This document shows, one piece after another, positions 1 through 9,319 of a stretch of DNA of 57,459 nucleotides; within the stretch, counting starts at the first letter, position 1; each line of letters starts with the position of its first letter. Location of the stretch: the NCBI GenBank assembly GCA_002171515.1, contig NHEP01000078.1, positions 1 to 57,459 of the forward strand, in the 5' to 3' direction. The notes below the pieces were generated by a model. That model did no database searches. It was not told the origin of the DNA and was given only the letters and a program-made list of their open reading frames with translations. The position numbers and the translations under genes are program-made. This DNA comes from a bacterium TMED88 (lineage in GTDB: Bacteria > Myxococcota_A > UBA9160 > UBA4427).

Positions 1-1
1 G

Positions 2-340
2 AGACGCCGAGGATATCGCATCCTCGCTCGAAACGTCCGGGCGGGAGGCGTCGAGTTGGACCTGATCGTCCGCCGTGGCCGGGATCTTGCCTTCGTCGAG
101 GTCAAAACCCGCAGCTCTCAACGCACAGGACTTCCCGAGCTGGCGGTGGACTTCAAAAAGCAGCGCCGATTGACTCAAGGTGCCGAGGCGTGGCTTCGAG
201 CCCATCGGCACATCGGCTTGCGCCCGCGGTTCGACGTCATCGCTTGTGAAGTCAGCGGATTCAAAACCAGCCAAGAACAGTGGTCTCTTCGACACTTCAA
301 GAATGCATTCGAGGCCTGCGAAACCGGACCAAGCTTCTAG
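2..340 (+). CDS. yraN: YraN (UPF0102) family nuclease-fold protein, 5' truncated by window edge
   Basis: The frame is open from base 2 and reads GYRILARNVR, then GGVELDLIV and FVEVKTR. These are the conserved core motifs of the YraN/UPF0102 family, which has a restriction-endonuclease-like fold (E-x-D-L and E-V-K match its putative metal-binding acidic and lysine residues). The internal TTG at 56 is not the start, because the conserved GYRIL segment lies upstream of it; the true start is outside the window. The C-terminus is complete. The family's cellular role is not settled. About 75 bases separate it from the next gene on the same strand. Confidence 0.85.
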   Translation, partial: RRRGYRILARNVRAGGVELDLIVRRGRDLAFVEVKTRSSQRTGLPELAVDFKKQRRLTQGAEAWLRAHRHIGLRPRFDVIACEVSGFKTSQEQWSLRHFKNAFEACETGPSF

Positions 341-414
341 GCCGAGCCCGCTTCTTTGAAGAAGATCGACCAATCGCTACGCTAGCCGGCCGCACCCCCT
401 GACAAGGAGCCAAC

Positions 415-789
415 ATGGCCGCAGATTCCGCTCGACGCGTTACAAAGCCTTGGGGCCACGAGATCATCTGGGCACAGACAGACCGCTACGTGGGCAAAGT
501 CATCTCCATCGATCCCGGCAAACGACTTTCGCTCCAGAAACACCTCAAAAAAGATGAGAGCATCCTGGTCATTCAAGGCACTCTACGGCTTCATCTTGAG
601 AATGACCAAGGCGTCGTTGAAACCCTTGACCTTCCGCCGGGAGATCATCGCCGAGTTCCGGTGGGCCGAATTCACCGCTTCGAAGCCCTCGAAGAACGCG
701 TCGAGGTCGTAGAGGTCTCGACTCCCGAACTGGACGACGTGGTTCGCCTCGAAGACGACTTCAACCGAGAAGGCACGAGCGAGCCGTAG
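415..789 (+). CDS. Small cupin protein, mannose-6-phosphate isomerase type II-like
   Basis: This 124-residue single-domain cupin starts at an ATG preceded by AAGGAG at good spacing. KPWGHEIIWA near the N-terminus, a first cupin motif around PGKRLSLQKHLKKDE and a second around PPGDHRRVPVGRIHRFEA resemble the C-terminal cupin of type II phosphomannose isomerases. Stand-alone proteins of this kind are often annotated as sugar-phosphate isomerases or sugar-nucleotide-related cupins. The usual metal-binding HxH pair is only partly evident (Q-K-H), so catalysis is uncertain. It converges with rplS on the opposite strand. Confidence 0.7.
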   Translation: MAADSARRVTKPWGHEIIWAQTDRYVGKVISIDPGKRLSLQKHLKKDESILVIQGTLRLHLENDQGVVETLDLPPGDHRRVPVGRIHRFEALEERVEVVEVSTPELDDVVRLEDDFNREGTSEP

Positions 790-812
790 CCCGCCAAGCC
801 CACGCGCGGAGC

Positions 813-836
813 AAAAAAACTAAGCGCGCAAAGCGC
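813..836 (-). terminator. Probable terminator after rplS
   Basis: Read on the minus strand just after the rplS stop, a short GCGC-TTT-GCGC hairpin (826-836) is followed by a run of seven T (813-819). This fits an intrinsic terminator for the ribosomal-protein operon, though the stem is only four pairs. Confidence 0.45.
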
Positions 837-843
837 CGGCTTG

Positions 844-1461
844 TCAGCTCTCGCTGTTCTCTTCCACCGGTTCAGCGTCGCCCGCGTCCGTCGATTCGTC
901 CGCGGCGGGCTCGGCGGCTTTGCGGCGAGCCTCTTCTTCCGAATGCTGCTTCTGGCGCACCGCTTTTTCCGCGGCCTTCGCCTTTTTACGAGCCTTGCCC
1001 TTCAGGCCCTTCGTCTTTTCTTGGGCCTCCACCACCGCCGCTTCCTCAACGACCTCGGCAACTTCGGGCTCCTCATCTCGAGCAGCCATCTCTTCGGCCG
1101 AAACCAGCTCGGAGAGATCACGAACCTTGCTGTGCAATCGAGCCTTCTTGCCGGTCAGGTTGCGCAAGTAGTACAGCCTCGATCGGCGAACGTACCCACG
1201 ACTCTTGATATCCACCTTGGTCACGAGCGGTGACTGCACCGGAAAAATTCGCTCGACGCCAACGCCACTCGAAATTTTTCGAACAGTAAAGGTTTCCCCC
1301 GCACCACTTCCACGGCGACGAATCACAAGACCTTCAAAGATCTGGATTCGCTCTTTTTCGCCTTCGCGCACGCGAACGTGAACGCGCACCGCGTCCCCCA
1401 CCCGAAACGGCGGCAGATCACCTCTCATTGTCTCTTGCTCAACGAAGTCCAGCGTTTTCAT
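844..1461 (-). CDS. rplS: 50S ribosomal protein L19 with long charged C-terminal extension
   Basis: L19 lies at the 30S-50S interface. The start at 1461 gives [10 protein letters not shown], the usual L19 beginning; an upstream in-frame start would add 16 unrelated residues. The core ([36 protein letters not shown]) covers about the first 115 residues, which is the normal family length. It is followed by about 90 extra residues rich in Ala, Glu, Lys and Asp, likely disordered or coiled-coil. It is the last gene of rpsP-khpA-rimM-trmD-rplS, about 50 bases after trmD, and a terminator-like hairpin follows. Confidence 0.95.
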   Translation of the reverse strand: MKTLDFVEQETMRGDLPPFRVGDAVRVHVRVREGEKERIQIFEGLVIRRRGSGAGETFTVRKISSGVGVERIFPVQSPLVTKVDIKSRGYVRRSRLYYLRNLTGKKARLHSKVRDLSELVSAEEMAARDEEPEVAEVVEEAAVVEAQEKTKGLKGKARKKAKAAEKAVRQKQHSEEEARRKAAEPAADESTDAGDAEPVEENSES

Positions 1462-1511
1462 GATGCGAAGGCTCCCTGTTGGGTCGCGGCTCTTCACCGC
1501 ACATCCCATGC

Positions 1512-2240
1512 TTAGTCTTTTCGTTCTCGACCACTGTCCCCAACCGCCCGGCTCCGGGAAAGCAAATCCGGTCGTCTCAGACGGGTTCGTTCGAGGGCCT
1601 GCTCACGTCGCCATCGGGCGATCGCCGCATGGTCTCCGGACCGAAGCACCTCGGGTACCGCGTGGCCGCGGAATTCGGGGGGACGAGTATAGTGCGGCCC
1701 CTCCAGAAGATCCTCCCCAAAAGAGTCCAGGATTGAAGAAGCTGGATTTCCCAAAACGCCGGGTAACAGGCGCACCAACCCCTCGACCAATGCCATCGCG
1801 GGAATCTCGCCCCCAGACAGGACGTAATCGCCTAACGAGACTTCCTCATCGACCGCCAGGTCGAGCACCCGTTGGTCGATCCCCTCGTAGCGCCCGCAGA
1901 CCAGAACTAGGTGCGCCTCGGCACTGAGGGCCTCTAGCCTTCGCTGGTCGAGCCTTTTGCCCTGTGGGGACATTGCCAGAACACGCCCCCGGCGCGCTGG
2001 ACCCAGCGGGCCCGCAAGGTCTTCGATGGCAGGAATCAAGGGGAGGGGTCGCATCACCATACCCGGCCCGCCGCCATACGGGCTGTCATCCACGGTTCGA
2101 TGCCGGTCCTCGGTCCAGTCGCGCAGATCGTGCACGAAAATTTCCGCACGGCCCGAGGCCCGGGATTGCCCCACGAAAGAGGCTTCGAGGAATGGCCCAA
2201 AAAGCTCGGGGAAAATGGTGAGGACGTCGACCCTCATCAT
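1512..2240 (-). CDS. trmD: tRNA (guanine-N1)-methyltransferase TrmD
   Basis: TrmD uses SAM to methylate G37 next to the anticodon, preventing frameshifting. The family signature is clear: [13 protein letters not shown] at the start, [10 protein letters not shown], the trefoil-knot SAM site [10 protein letters not shown] and [11 protein letters not shown]. Length (242 residues) is normal. The ATG-ATG start overlaps the rimM stop, with a GGAGG-like ribosome site inside rimM, indicating translational coupling. The choice between the two adjacent ATG codons (2240 or 2237) cannot be settled. Confidence 0.97.
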   Translation of the reverse strand: MMRVDVLTIFPELFGPFLEASFVGQSRASGRAEIFVHDLRDWTEDRHRTVDDSPYGGGPGMVMRPLPLIPAIEDLAGPLGPARRGRVLAMSPQGKRLDQRRLEALSAEAHLVLVCGRYEGIDQRVLDLAVDEEVSLGDYVLSGGEIPAMALVEGLVRLLPGVLGNPASSILDSFGEDLLEGPHYTRPPEFRGHAVPEVLRSGDHAAIARWRREQALERTRLRRPDLLSRSRAVGDSGRERKD

Positions 2241-2779
2241 GCCCCCTCCCCATCGATGAGCCCAGGAATGTCTTGAACGACGATGCGTCGACTCTCCCGA
2301 TCGACTTGGACCATGATTTCACGCGCTGTGGGAATCAAGACTTGTCCCTTCCCGACCCGCTCCACGACAAGAACATCATGTCGTCCACTGTCCCAGAGTT
2401 CGCGGACGGTGCCGATCGCTTCCCCACTCGTCGTTTCGACCCGACAGCCGATCAACTCGTGCCAATAAAAGTCATCTGCGCCGAGCGGCTCAAGATCCTC
2501 GGCATCCATCAGCACAAGGAGGCCACGTAAGGCCACGGCGGCATCACGATCACTCACGCCCTCCAGCGCAAGACGAACTTCACCCGCCCGGCCGGTCCCG
2601 ACGCGATGAACGGGGTATCGCGTCGGCTTCGGATCTTCAATGCTGGACCCGAGCCGCACTTCACTCAGAGAAAGCAGCGTCTCCGGGCCGTCGCCGAACC
2701 AGCGCACCCGTACCTCGCCACGCAAGCCGTGGGCACCGGTGACGCGTCCGATCTCAACAACCGAGCCCTGGGTCTTCAT
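2237..2779 (-). CDS. rimM: 16S rRNA processing protein RimM
   Basis: RimM helps mature the 3' domain of 16S rRNA and binds ribosomal protein S19. The N-terminal barrel begins [18 protein letters not shown], the family's first conserved block. The C-terminal PRC barrel has [15 protein letters not shown] and later [14 protein letters not shown]. Length (180 residues) is typical. It lies between khpA and trmD in the conserved ribosomal operon and shares bases with the trmD start. Confidence 0.96.
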   Translation of the reverse strand: MKTQGSVVEIGRVTGAHGLRGEVRVRWFGDGPETLLSLSEVRLGSSIEDPKPTRYPVHRVGTGRAGEVRLALEGVSDRDAAVALRGLLVLMDAEDLEPLGADDFYWHELIGCRVETTSGEAIGTVRELWDSGRHDVLVVERVGKGQVLIPTAREIMVQVDRESRRIVVQDIPGLIDGEGA

Positions 2780-2897
2780 GTCTCGCTGGAACCCCGACCA
2801 CTCGCTGAAATGATGTCCGAGGGCCGACTGTGCTCGAATCCCGACGGTGATTCCGCTCGATCAGCGGCCCATCGCCGGTCGTCGCAGCCTGAGATTC

Positions 2898-3137
2898 TCA
2901 GTCGACGATGTCGAGACGCAGACGGCTTCCGCCAGCCGAGCGAGACAACAAGGCCCGCATGGCTTTCGCCACTCGGCCCTGGCGTCCAATCACGCGACCT
3001 CGATCGTCGGCCGCCGTTTCGAGCTCAAGCGTTCGACCATCGTCGGACACACTCACGGCCACGGCACCCTCTTCCTCAACGAGAGCCTTGGCGATGAACT
3101 CCACCAGCTCTGCACCCTGTTCGGCTGCGTCCGCCAT
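2898..3137 (-). CDS. khpA: KH-domain RNA-binding protein KhpA (YlqC family)
   Basis: This is a 79-residue single KH domain. The nucleic-acid-binding GxxG loop is visible as VIGRQGRVAKAMRALL. It starts with LVEFIAKALV, which is typical of the family. In known operons this gene follows rpsP and precedes rimM, as here. Its ATG shares one base with the rpsP stop codon, so the two are probably translationally coupled. The family is associated with cell-size control and RNA binding in other bacteria. Confidence 0.93.
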   Translation of the reverse strand: MADAAEQGAELVEFIAKALVEEEGAVAVSVSDDGRTLELETAADDRGRVIGRQGRVAKAMRALLSRSAGGSRLRLDIVD

Positions 3138-3403
3138 CAGGCAGAGGTCCCGGAGGCAGCCACAGCCCGTCGGCGGGCGCGCTTCATGAGGGTGCGGACC
3201 GTATCGGTGAGCTGTGCGCCCTTCCCGAGCCAGCTTTCGATGCCCTCCATGTCCAGTTCAATCACTTCTTCACCCGGCCTGGGGTCATAGAAACCAAGAA
3301 ACTGCAGGGGGCGTCCCTCGCGCTGCTTGCGCGAATCAATCGCGGTGACGCGATAGAAGGGTCGCTTCTTCGAGCCGCCGCGTGTCAGGCGAATCTTCAC
3401 CAT
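3137..3403 (-). CDS. rpsP: 30S ribosomal protein S16
   Basis: MVKIRLTRGGSKKRPFYRV is the classic S16 start, followed by DSRKQREGRPLQFLGFYDPR. Its 88 residues match the family length. It is the first gene of the rpsP-khpA-rimM-trmD-rplS operon and is separated from the upstream operon by a strong intrinsic terminator, so its promoter should lie between about 3404 and 3523. Confidence 0.97.
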   Translation of the reverse strand: MVKIRLTRGGSKKRPFYRVTAIDSRKQREGRPLQFLGFYDPRPGEEVIELDMEGIESWLGKGAQLTDTVRTLMKRARRRAVAASGTSA

Positions 3404-3428
3404 GGGCGGAGAATCCTCACTTAATCAG

Positions 3429-3451
3429 AAAAACCGACGAACCCCGTCGGT
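3429..3451 (-). terminator. Rho-independent terminator upstream of rpsP
   Basis: A perfect 7-bp stem, ACCGACG (3433-3439) with CGTCGGT (3445-3451), encloses a 5-base loop. On the minus strand it is followed by TTTTT (3429-3433). It ends the purH/DUF1015/dciA/zinc-ribbon transcript before rpsP. Confidence 0.75.
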
Positions 3452-3523
3452 GAAGGGGGGGCAGAACCTAGGAAATCGGACCCTTGGGGTCAACCGAAGC
3501 CATTCGGGGCCGCCAGAAGGCGC

Positions 3524-3736
3524 CTAGACGCCCATTCTCTGGCGATTTTTCTTCTCGAAACAGTCGAGGCAGGCGTACTGAACCGCATGCGGCGTCTGCA
3601 AACGTTCGTACTCACCATCCAGGGCGACCCGTTGGACCCGAGGCGCCGCTTGGTGGCAAAAATCGCACTCGATCGGCATCTCGCTGGTCTCCGACCGCTC
3701 CATTTCCTCACCCTGATTCCGGCCCGATTCACTCAT
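3524..3736 (-). CDS. Small zinc-ribbon protein, function unknown
   Basis: This 70-residue protein carries two CxxC pairs, CDFCHQAAP and YACLDCFEKK, about 36 residues apart, consistent with a structural zinc site. The chosen ATG overlaps the dciA stop codon (ATGA), so the two are coupled; a longer in-frame reading upstream lies within dciA and is less likely. It is the last gene before a terminator. I do not recognise a named family. It may be an adaptor or nucleic-acid-binding accessory to DciA. Confidence 0.65.
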   Translation of the reverse strand: MSESGRNQGEEMERSETSEMPIECDFCHQAAPRVQRVALDGEYERLQTPHAVQYACLDCFEKKNRQRMGV

Positions 3737-4065
3737 GACTCGGGAGTATATCCAACTCGAAAGCGAAGGTCGCGGGGGGCCTCCTCGCCCAATCGGTCGC
3801 GGAGCGCTTCCAAAATCTGATGCCGCTGAAGCTGTAGATGATGCGACCAAACGCTCGTTTCGACGGCAACCTCAAGAACCTTTCCACGCAGCCCGAGCGG
3901 CCGGCTGTGGCGCGCTACCTCGGGACCCACCGCCGACTCCCAATGCTCTCCAATTTTCCAGGCCGCGGCCGCGACATCGAGGCCCAATTCATCGAGCACT
4001 TGGCCAACCACTGTGCCTAGAACTTTGGGCTGCCCCTGTCTTTTGCGGCCTCGGGCGGGGGTCAA
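3733..4065 (-). CDS. dciA: DUF721 / DciA-like protein
   Basis: The 110-residue protein matches the DUF721 domain: LGTVVGQVLDELGL, then WKIGEHWESAVGPEVARHSR and LEVAVETSVWSHHLQLQR. DciA-type proteins load the replicative helicase DnaB in bacteria lacking DnaC. The start is a TTG whose last bases overlap the stop of the DUF1015 gene (TTGA), and its own stop overlaps the next gene's ATG, so three genes are chained by coupling. Some DUF721 members may have other roles. Confidence 0.8.
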   Translation of the reverse strand: MTPARGRKRQGQPKVLGTVVGQVLDELGLDVAAAAWKIGEHWESAVGPEVARHSRPLGLRGKVLEVAVETSVWSHHLQLQRHQILEALRDRLGEEAPRDLRFRVGYTPES

Positions 4066-5345
4066 GCCGTGTCCCGATGAACCCGAAAAACCATCCCGGT
4101 CGGAATCTTCGGATAGAAGAAGGTCGATTTCTGAGGCATTACTTCTCCCTGACCCGTCACGCGAAACACATCATCCGGCGAAAGTGGGTTCAGGTAAAGC
4201 GCGACCTGCCCGTCACCCTCGCGGACTTCCTGAGAGGCCCGGGCTGCACTCTTGGGAAAGCTGACCGCCCCACCCCGAATGTCGTCCACCGACAGGCCGA
4301 ACACCCCGCCCATCACGTCTCGTTCGAGGATGCGAACCATCAATTCGTCGCCCAGCGGCTCTTCTCGCCAGAAAAGCAGAAGGGACTGGTCGCCGGCGTC
4401 GGCGACAAAGGCAGGATGGCCCTCTTGATCGGCAAGCGCTTCGGTCGCCCGAGTGGCGGCGTCCTCGGCGCCTGAAAGGGCGACGGTCCGACAGGACCAC
4501 CCCGGGAGTTTTTCTCGCCAGGCCGTCTCACTCGGGACTTCTCCGCGCAAGACCACCCGATGAATGGGCAGCAGTAGGCTTCCCGGCGCGTAGGCGTTGG
4601 CAAAAAAAGCGAGCGTCGATTCGAACGGAGCTTGCCCCTCGACTCCGCCGGCGACCTCGCGCTGCTCGCGTCGATACTCGAGGGCCGTTTCGTAGCGGTG
4701 GTGGCCGTCCGCGATGACACATGAACGGGTGCTCATAAAATCCTTCAGGGTCGAAATACCCTGAGGATCAGTCAAACGAGCCAACTCGTACTCAACACCG
4801 GCGCCATCTCGCGCGGTCCCCAAAATCTCGCCCCTCGCGCCAAAAGCTGAGGCCAGAATCGCGGCCAACTCGTTTTCGCGATCCTCGTACAACATAAAGA
4901 CGCTCGAAAGATTGGCCTCGGCCGCACGCAGCAAACGCAAACGATCAGCTTTCGGCCCCGCCAACGTCCGTTCATGAGGGAGAACCACCCGTTCATCGTA
5001 TTCGGCCAGCTCCAACGCCCCAAAGAAGCCGATTCGCTCGAGGGTGGCGCCCTCCGGGGCGGTAAAGCGCTGCTTCATCACATAGTAGGCGGGCGCCTCA
5101 TCTTGAACGAGAACCCCGTCCTTAAGCCAAGCCTCCAGGGTCTCGGCAATCTCGGAGTAATCCGCCTCCGCCTCATCCTTCACGTCCCGGGTCAACTCGA
5201 AGCGAATCGCATTGTGGGGGTCGCGATCGAAAAACGAGCCGCGCTCGTCCGCCGCAACGACGTCATACGGGGGGACCATAACCTTTGAAAGGTCGACGCG
5301 GTCGGGGGCGTAATGCACTGCACGAAAGGGTCGAACAACCGTCAT
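4062..5345 (-). CDS. DUF1015 family protein
   Basis: The start MTVVRPFRAVHYAPD at 5345 is the family's standard beginning; a longer reading would add 25 non-conserved residues. The DUF1015 markers VPPYDVV, NAIRFELT, YYVMKQRF, the histidine-rich CVIADGHHRYETALEYR and FPKSAARA are present. At 427 residues it is of normal length. The HHRYETA motif resembles ParB/Srx-type nuclease or kinase folds, and some members have been linked to serine kinase activity. It precedes dciA and follows tsaC by about 40 bases. Confidence 0.85.
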   Translation of the reverse strand: MTVVRPFRAVHYAPDRVDLSKVMVPPYDVVAADERGSFFDRDPHNAIRFELTRDVKDEAEADYSEIAETLEAWLKDGVLVQDEAPAYYVMKQRFTAPEGATLERIGFFGALELAEYDERVVLPHERTLAGPKADRLRLLRAAEANLSSVFMLYEDRENELAAILASAFGARGEILGTARDGAGVEYELARLTDPQGISTLKDFMSTRSCVIADGHHRYETALEYRREQREVAGGVEGQAPFESTLAFFANAYAPGSLLLPIHRVVLRGEVPSETAWREKLPGWSCRTVALSGAEDAATRATEALADQEGHPAFVADAGDQSLLLFWREEPLGDELMVRILERDVMGGVFGLSVDDIRGGAVSFPKSAARASQEVREGDGQVALYLNPLSPDDVFRVTGQGEVMPQKSTFFYPKIPTGMVFRVHRDTA

Positions 5346-5385
5346 GAACTTCGATCTCCGAAATAGGTCAACAAGGTTGACGCCT

Positions 5386-6045
5386 TCATCTTGAGGGCGC
5401 GGATGGGGGATCAATCTCAATTTCCAGTGGGGCCAAATCAGCCAAACCGATGCGACCCACGCGAAGCAAGCGCGCTGGACGACACGTCAAGTCCAACACC
5501 GTACTGGGCGGTCCCGCCGAGGCATCCTCCCCGGCCACCTCAAGAAGGAAAGGGCTGTCCGGGGCGTCGCAGAGGCGCCGAGCCGTCTCGCCATTGTGCG
5601 CCGGAGCCTCGCCAGTTCGATTGAGACTCGTGGCCGTCAAGGGGCCCAGCCCCTCCGCTTCTGCTCTTTGCGCAAGCGCCGCAGCCAGCGGATGGGGGCT
5701 ACAGCGCACGCCGATCGCCCCATCTGAGCGAGCCACACCCGGTGCGAATGGGCCGCGACTTCCCAAAACCAAAGTCAGGGGTCCGGGCCAAAACCGCTCG
5801 GCCAAGCGCGACGCGACCGGGCTGACCTCGACCCCCAGCGACTCAAGGGCGCTGGCCCCGGAGATCAAGACGGAAATCGGGTGGTCGGCTCCGCGTCCCT
5901 TCCATAGCCGAAGCCGCTCCAGGGCCGCCGAAGACCGGGCGCAGGCTGCCAATCCCCAGACCGTCTCGGTTGGAAAGGCAACGAGCCGGTCCGACCGCAA
6001 GGCCGACAGGGCTTCGCTGAGTCGGGCCTCGCGAATCACTTCCAT
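5386..6045 (-). CDS. tsaC: L-threonylcarbamoyladenylate synthase (TsaC/Sua5/YciO family)
   Basis: This enzyme makes threonylcarbamoyl-AMP from threonine, bicarbonate and ATP, the first step of t6A37 tRNA modification. FPTETVWGLAA, RLWKGRGADHPISVLI and FWPGPLTLVL are diagnostic. The start at 6045 is favoured by AGGAAAG eight bases upstream; an alternative ATG at 6084 has a weaker site. At 219 residues it is the short TsaC form without the Sua5 C-terminal domain. It sits between purD and the DUF1015 gene on the same strand. Confidence 0.9.
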   Translation of the reverse strand: MEVIREARLSEALSALRSDRLVAFPTETVWGLAACARSSAALERLRLWKGRGADHPISVLISGASALESLGVEVSPVASRLAERFWPGPLTLVLGSRGPFAPGVARSDGAIGVRCSPHPLAAALAQRAEAEGLGPLTATSLNRTGEAPAHNGETARRLCDAPDSPFLLEVAGEDASAGPPSTVLDLTCRPARLLRVGRIGLADLAPLEIEIDPPSAPSR

Positions 6046-6161
6046 CGAATCGACTTTCCTCTCCACCACCGCCGTGAGGCTCATTCGGTCTTTCGCTCCA
6101 GGCCATCGTGCTCCAAGATCGCCTTGGGTCGCCCAGCCCACCCGACCGGCGACGCTTGCAC

Positions 6162-7454
6162 TCACGAATCGGTCAACCGGTCCAGAGCCCGCGCGCCGAT
6201 ATCCTGTCGCCACTGCGCGCCCTCGAACTGAATCTGCTCGACCACGGCATAGGCGCGCTCTCGAGCCTCTGTGATATCGCGCCCCCGGGCCGTCACACCC
6301 AGAACTCGGCCCCCGTTGGTTTCAAAATCGCCTTGCTCCGACATCCGGGTCCCCGCGTGAAAAACCACCACCCCGCCCTCTTCGGAGCCCACTTCAAGAC
6401 CCGATATGCATCGACCCTTCTCTGAACTTCTTGGATAGCCCGCCGAGGCCAGGACCACACAGACGGCGGTCTCGCCCCAATTCAAGTGAGATTCCACCGG
6501 GAGTTGGCCTCGGGCGGCGCCCACGAGCAGAGGCACCAGATCCCCCTCCATGCGCATCATCAAGGGCTGGGTCTCCGGATCGCCAAAGCGAACGTTGAAC
6601 TCGATCACGTACGGGTCGCCCGAGGGATCAATCATCAGACCGACAAAGAGAACGCCCACGTAAGGATGACCTTCGCTGGCCATTCCGCGAATCGCTGGAT
6701 CGACGATGCGTTCTCGAATCCGACGCTCCACTTCTTCTGTGACCACCGGGGCCGGGGAGTAGGCCCCCATCCCTCCCGTGTTTTCGCCCCGATCACCATC
6801 CAGAGCTCGTTTATGATCTTGCGCGGCGGCCAAGGTCACGATCCGTTCGCCATCACTCAGGGCGTAATAGGATGCTTCTTCTCCTTGTAGCCACTCTTCG
6901 ACGACCACGGACGCCCCAGCATCCCCAAAACGTCGATCGGCCATCATCTCTTGCAGAGCCTGCTCCGCATCTTCGGCTGTTTCGCACATCGCGACGCCCT
7001 TACCCGCCGCCAAGCCATCGGCCTTTACGACACAGGGACAGGCTTGAGCCTGCACATAGGCCCGGGCTTCTTCGAGTCGGTCAAAAACTCGGTGCTCCGC
7101 GGTGGGAATGCCATGTCGGTCCATAAAGGCCTTCGCAAAGGCCTTACTGCCCTCAAGTTGAGATGCACCCGCCGAGGGCCCGAAGGTGGCCACACCGGCG
7201 TCTCGCAGACGGTCCGCTAAACCAGCCACCAGCGGATCCTCAGGGCCCACAACAACGAGATCGACGGATTGCTCTCGGGCAAGTTCAACGAGACCCTCTA
7301 GATCTCCCGAGGCAATCGCAGGAAAACATTCGGCGAGTCCCGCCATGGCATCACTGCCCGGTGCCGCGAGGACCCGATCGACCTGGGGGCTCTGAGCAAT
7401 CTTCCAAGCCAGCGCATGCTCGCGCCCCCCGCCTCCGACGACCAGTACCTTCAT
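6162..7454 (-). CDS. purD: Phosphoribosylamine-glycine ligase
   Basis: PurD is an ATP-grasp enzyme that joins glycine to phosphoribosylamine, step 2 of purine synthesis. [18 protein letters not shown] starts the N-domain. The ATP-grasp shows [35 protein letters not shown] and [10 protein letters not shown], and [11 protein letters not shown] lies near the metal site. Its 430 residues are normal. It follows purH by about 80 bases on the same strand, a common purine pairing. Confidence 0.97.
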   Translation of the reverse strand: MKVLVVGGGGREHALAWKIAQSPQVDRVLAAPGSDAMAGLAECFPAIASGDLEGLVELAREQSVDLVVVGPEDPLVAGLADRLRDAGVATFGPSAGASQLEGSKAFAKAFMDRHGIPTAEHRVFDRLEEARAYVQAQACPCVVKADGLAAGKGVAMCETAEDAEQALQEMMADRRFGDAGASVVVEEWLQGEEASYYALSDGERIVTLAAAQDHKRALDGDRGENTGGMGAYSPAPVVTEEVERRIRERIVDPAIRGMASEGHPYVGVLFVGLMIDPSGDPYVIEFNVRFGDPETQPLMMRMEGDLVPLLVGAARGQLPVESHLNWGETAVCVVLASAGYPRSSEKGRCISGLEVGSEEGGVVVFHAGTRMSEQGDFETNGGRVLGVTARGRDITEARERAYAVVEQIQFEGAQWRQDIGARALDRLTDS

Positions 7455-7534
7455 GCCCTCACTTTCTTCATGTCGCGCGTCCGGTCGAGCTTGCGTCGAG
7501 AAAACCCATTATCGATCGGTCTCCTGGCCCAAGC

Positions 7535-9106
7535 CTAGTGCCGAAAGTGACGCACGCCGGTAAACAGCATGGGAATGCCGAGCCGATCAGCGGCTTCAAT
7601 GACGAGCTCATCGCGATTCGAACCGCCGGGCTGAATCACCGCCGTTGCGCCCGCCTGGACTGCCGCCTCCAGCCCATCGGGAAAGGGGAAGAAGGCATCA
7701 CTGGCCAAAATAGAGCCCGAGAGCGAAAGCCCTACGCGGCCCGCCTTCGCGACCGCATTGTGGACCGCATCCACTCGGGAGGTCGCACCGCCCCCGACGC
7801 CGAGGGTTTTTCGGTCATCGGCAAATACGATCGCGTTACTCTTCACGTGCTTCACAACTCGCCAAGCGAACTCGAGGGCGACCCGCTGCGCCTCGGTGGG
7901 CTCCGCGCGGGTCACCAACTTCGCACTCTGACACTCGTTGACCGCGGCGTCGGGCTCCTGCAGAAGAACCCCACCGAAAACCCGACGCCACTCAAGCTGG
8001 GCCACATCGAGTCGAGATGCGTCATAGGCCAACAGGCGGCGATTCTTTTTTGCCTGCAACACTTCAAGCGCCCCGTCGTCAAAGCCGGGCGCCACCAGCA
8101 CTTCGGTGAAAATCTCGTCGACCGCTTCGGCCAGGGCTCGGTCGAAGGGCCGATTGCAAACGACGATTCCCCCAAAAGGTGAATCGGGATCCGTTTCAAA
8201 GGCGTTTCGATAGGCCTCCGCCGGGCTTTCGCCCGCCCCGACTCCGCAGGGCGTGTTGTGCTTCAAAATGCCCACTGTCGCTCGATCCTCGGGCGGGAAG
8301 TCCAGGATCAAGCCCAGGGCAGCCTGAACATCGACGAGATTGTTGTACGACAGTGCCTTGCCGTGAAGGGGCTCCACCGCATCGAGAAATCCGCCGTAGA
8401 CCGCTGCCGCTTGATGGGGATTTTCGCCGTAGCGAAGCGAGCCCGCCTTCGGCAGGCCTTCGATAAAATCGTCCGGGAACGGCCCTTGCTCCTCTGATTC
8501 GACCTGAGCCGCCAGCCAGCCCTGAATTGCCGCATCGTATCGGGCGGTGTGGCGAAAAGCCTTGAGGGCCAGTCGCTGACGGGTGGGCTGGCTCAAACCC
8601 GAGTCTCGCTTCAACTCTTCGAGAATCGACTCGTAATCACCGGGGTCGCAGAGCACGCCCACATCCGCGTGGTTCTTCGCAGCCGAACGCAACATCGACG
8701 GGCCGCCGATGTCGATTTTCTCGATCGCCTCGGCGTAGCTGACGCCAGCCTGGGCCACCGTCTGCGCAAAGGGGTAAAGGTTCACCACGACAAGGTCGAT
8801 CGGGGCAATCCCTTGAGCTTCGAGGTCTCGGCGATCCGAATCGAGGTCTCGGCGCGCCAGGATGCCCCCGTGGATTTTGGGGTGCAGGGTCTTAACGCGT
8901 CCGCCCAACATCTCCGGGCTACTGGTCAATTCGGCCACGTCGAGCACGTCGAGGCCCGCGTCGCGCAGCGCCGCGGCGGTGCCCCCGGAGGCCACCAACT
9001 CGACCTGAAGTTCGGTGAGGCCTCGTCCGAGTTCGACTAATCCTGTTTTATCAGAAACCGACAGCAGAGCGCGTCCGACCGGGCGCGTCGTTTCAGTGGG
9101 GGGCAT
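7535..9106 (-). CDS. purH: Bifunctional AICAR formyltransferase / IMP cyclohydrolase
   Basis: PurH performs the last two steps of IMP synthesis. The N-terminal cyclohydrolase (MGS-like) domain starts RALLSVSDKTGLVELGRGL. The formyltransferase domain contains SLRYGENPHQAAAVYGG, ALSYNNLVD, NTPCGVG and KHVKSNAIVFA, and the protein ends GVRHFRH, as the family typically does. The ATG at 9106 has AGAGGAA five bases upstream; a longer reading adds 92 unrelated residues. It diverges from thiS across about 210 bases in which I see no TPP riboswitch. Confidence 0.97.
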   Translation of the reverse strand: MPPTETTRPVGRALLSVSDKTGLVELGRGLTELQVELVASGGTAAALRDAGLDVLDVAELTSSPEMLGGRVKTLHPKIHGGILARRDLDSDRRDLEAQGIAPIDLVVVNLYPFAQTVAQAGVSYAEAIEKIDIGGPSMLRSAAKNHADVGVLCDPGDYESILEELKRDSGLSQPTRQRLALKAFRHTARYDAAIQGWLAAQVESEEQGPFPDDFIEGLPKAGSLRYGENPHQAAAVYGGFLDAVEPLHGKALSYNNLVDVQAALGLILDFPPEDRATVGILKHNTPCGVGAGESPAEAYRNAFETDPDSPFGGIVVCNRPFDRALAEAVDEIFTEVLVAPGFDDGALEVLQAKKNRRLLAYDASRLDVAQLEWRRVFGGVLLQEPDAAVNECQSAKLVTRAEPTEAQRVALEFAWRVVKHVKSNAIVFADDRKTLGVGGGATSRVDAVHNAVAKAGRVGLSLSGSILASDAFFPFPDGLEAAVQAGATAVIQPGGSNRDELVIEAADRLGIPMLFTGVRHFRH

Positions 9107-9319
9107 GAATTCCTCTACGATGACGAAAGAATTTGAGGACGGGGGGTTCGCAGGGGTTTTAACGAGAGAGCCCTCCGAAGTCAATCGACGGGGACCCGAA
9201 TCCGCCCGGGCCCTCCATTTCACCGTGACGGTCGAAACAAGCCGTTTTGGCGGCAACCGGGCCAGGGCTCGGGTACGCTCCATCCAGCAAAGTGAGCTTC
9301 TCGCAACCCATGAGGTCGA

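Noticed and set aside
841..1233. Plus-strand Leu/Arg-rich frame opposite rplS
   Set aside because: It is the complement of the charged L19 tail and core; composition is explained by the antisense of rplS, and it has no ribosome site or relatives.
9107..9319. TPP riboswitch upstream of thiS
   Set aside because: The conserved CTGAGA and ACCTGATCTGG-type THI-box segments are absent from the divergent purH-thiS gap.
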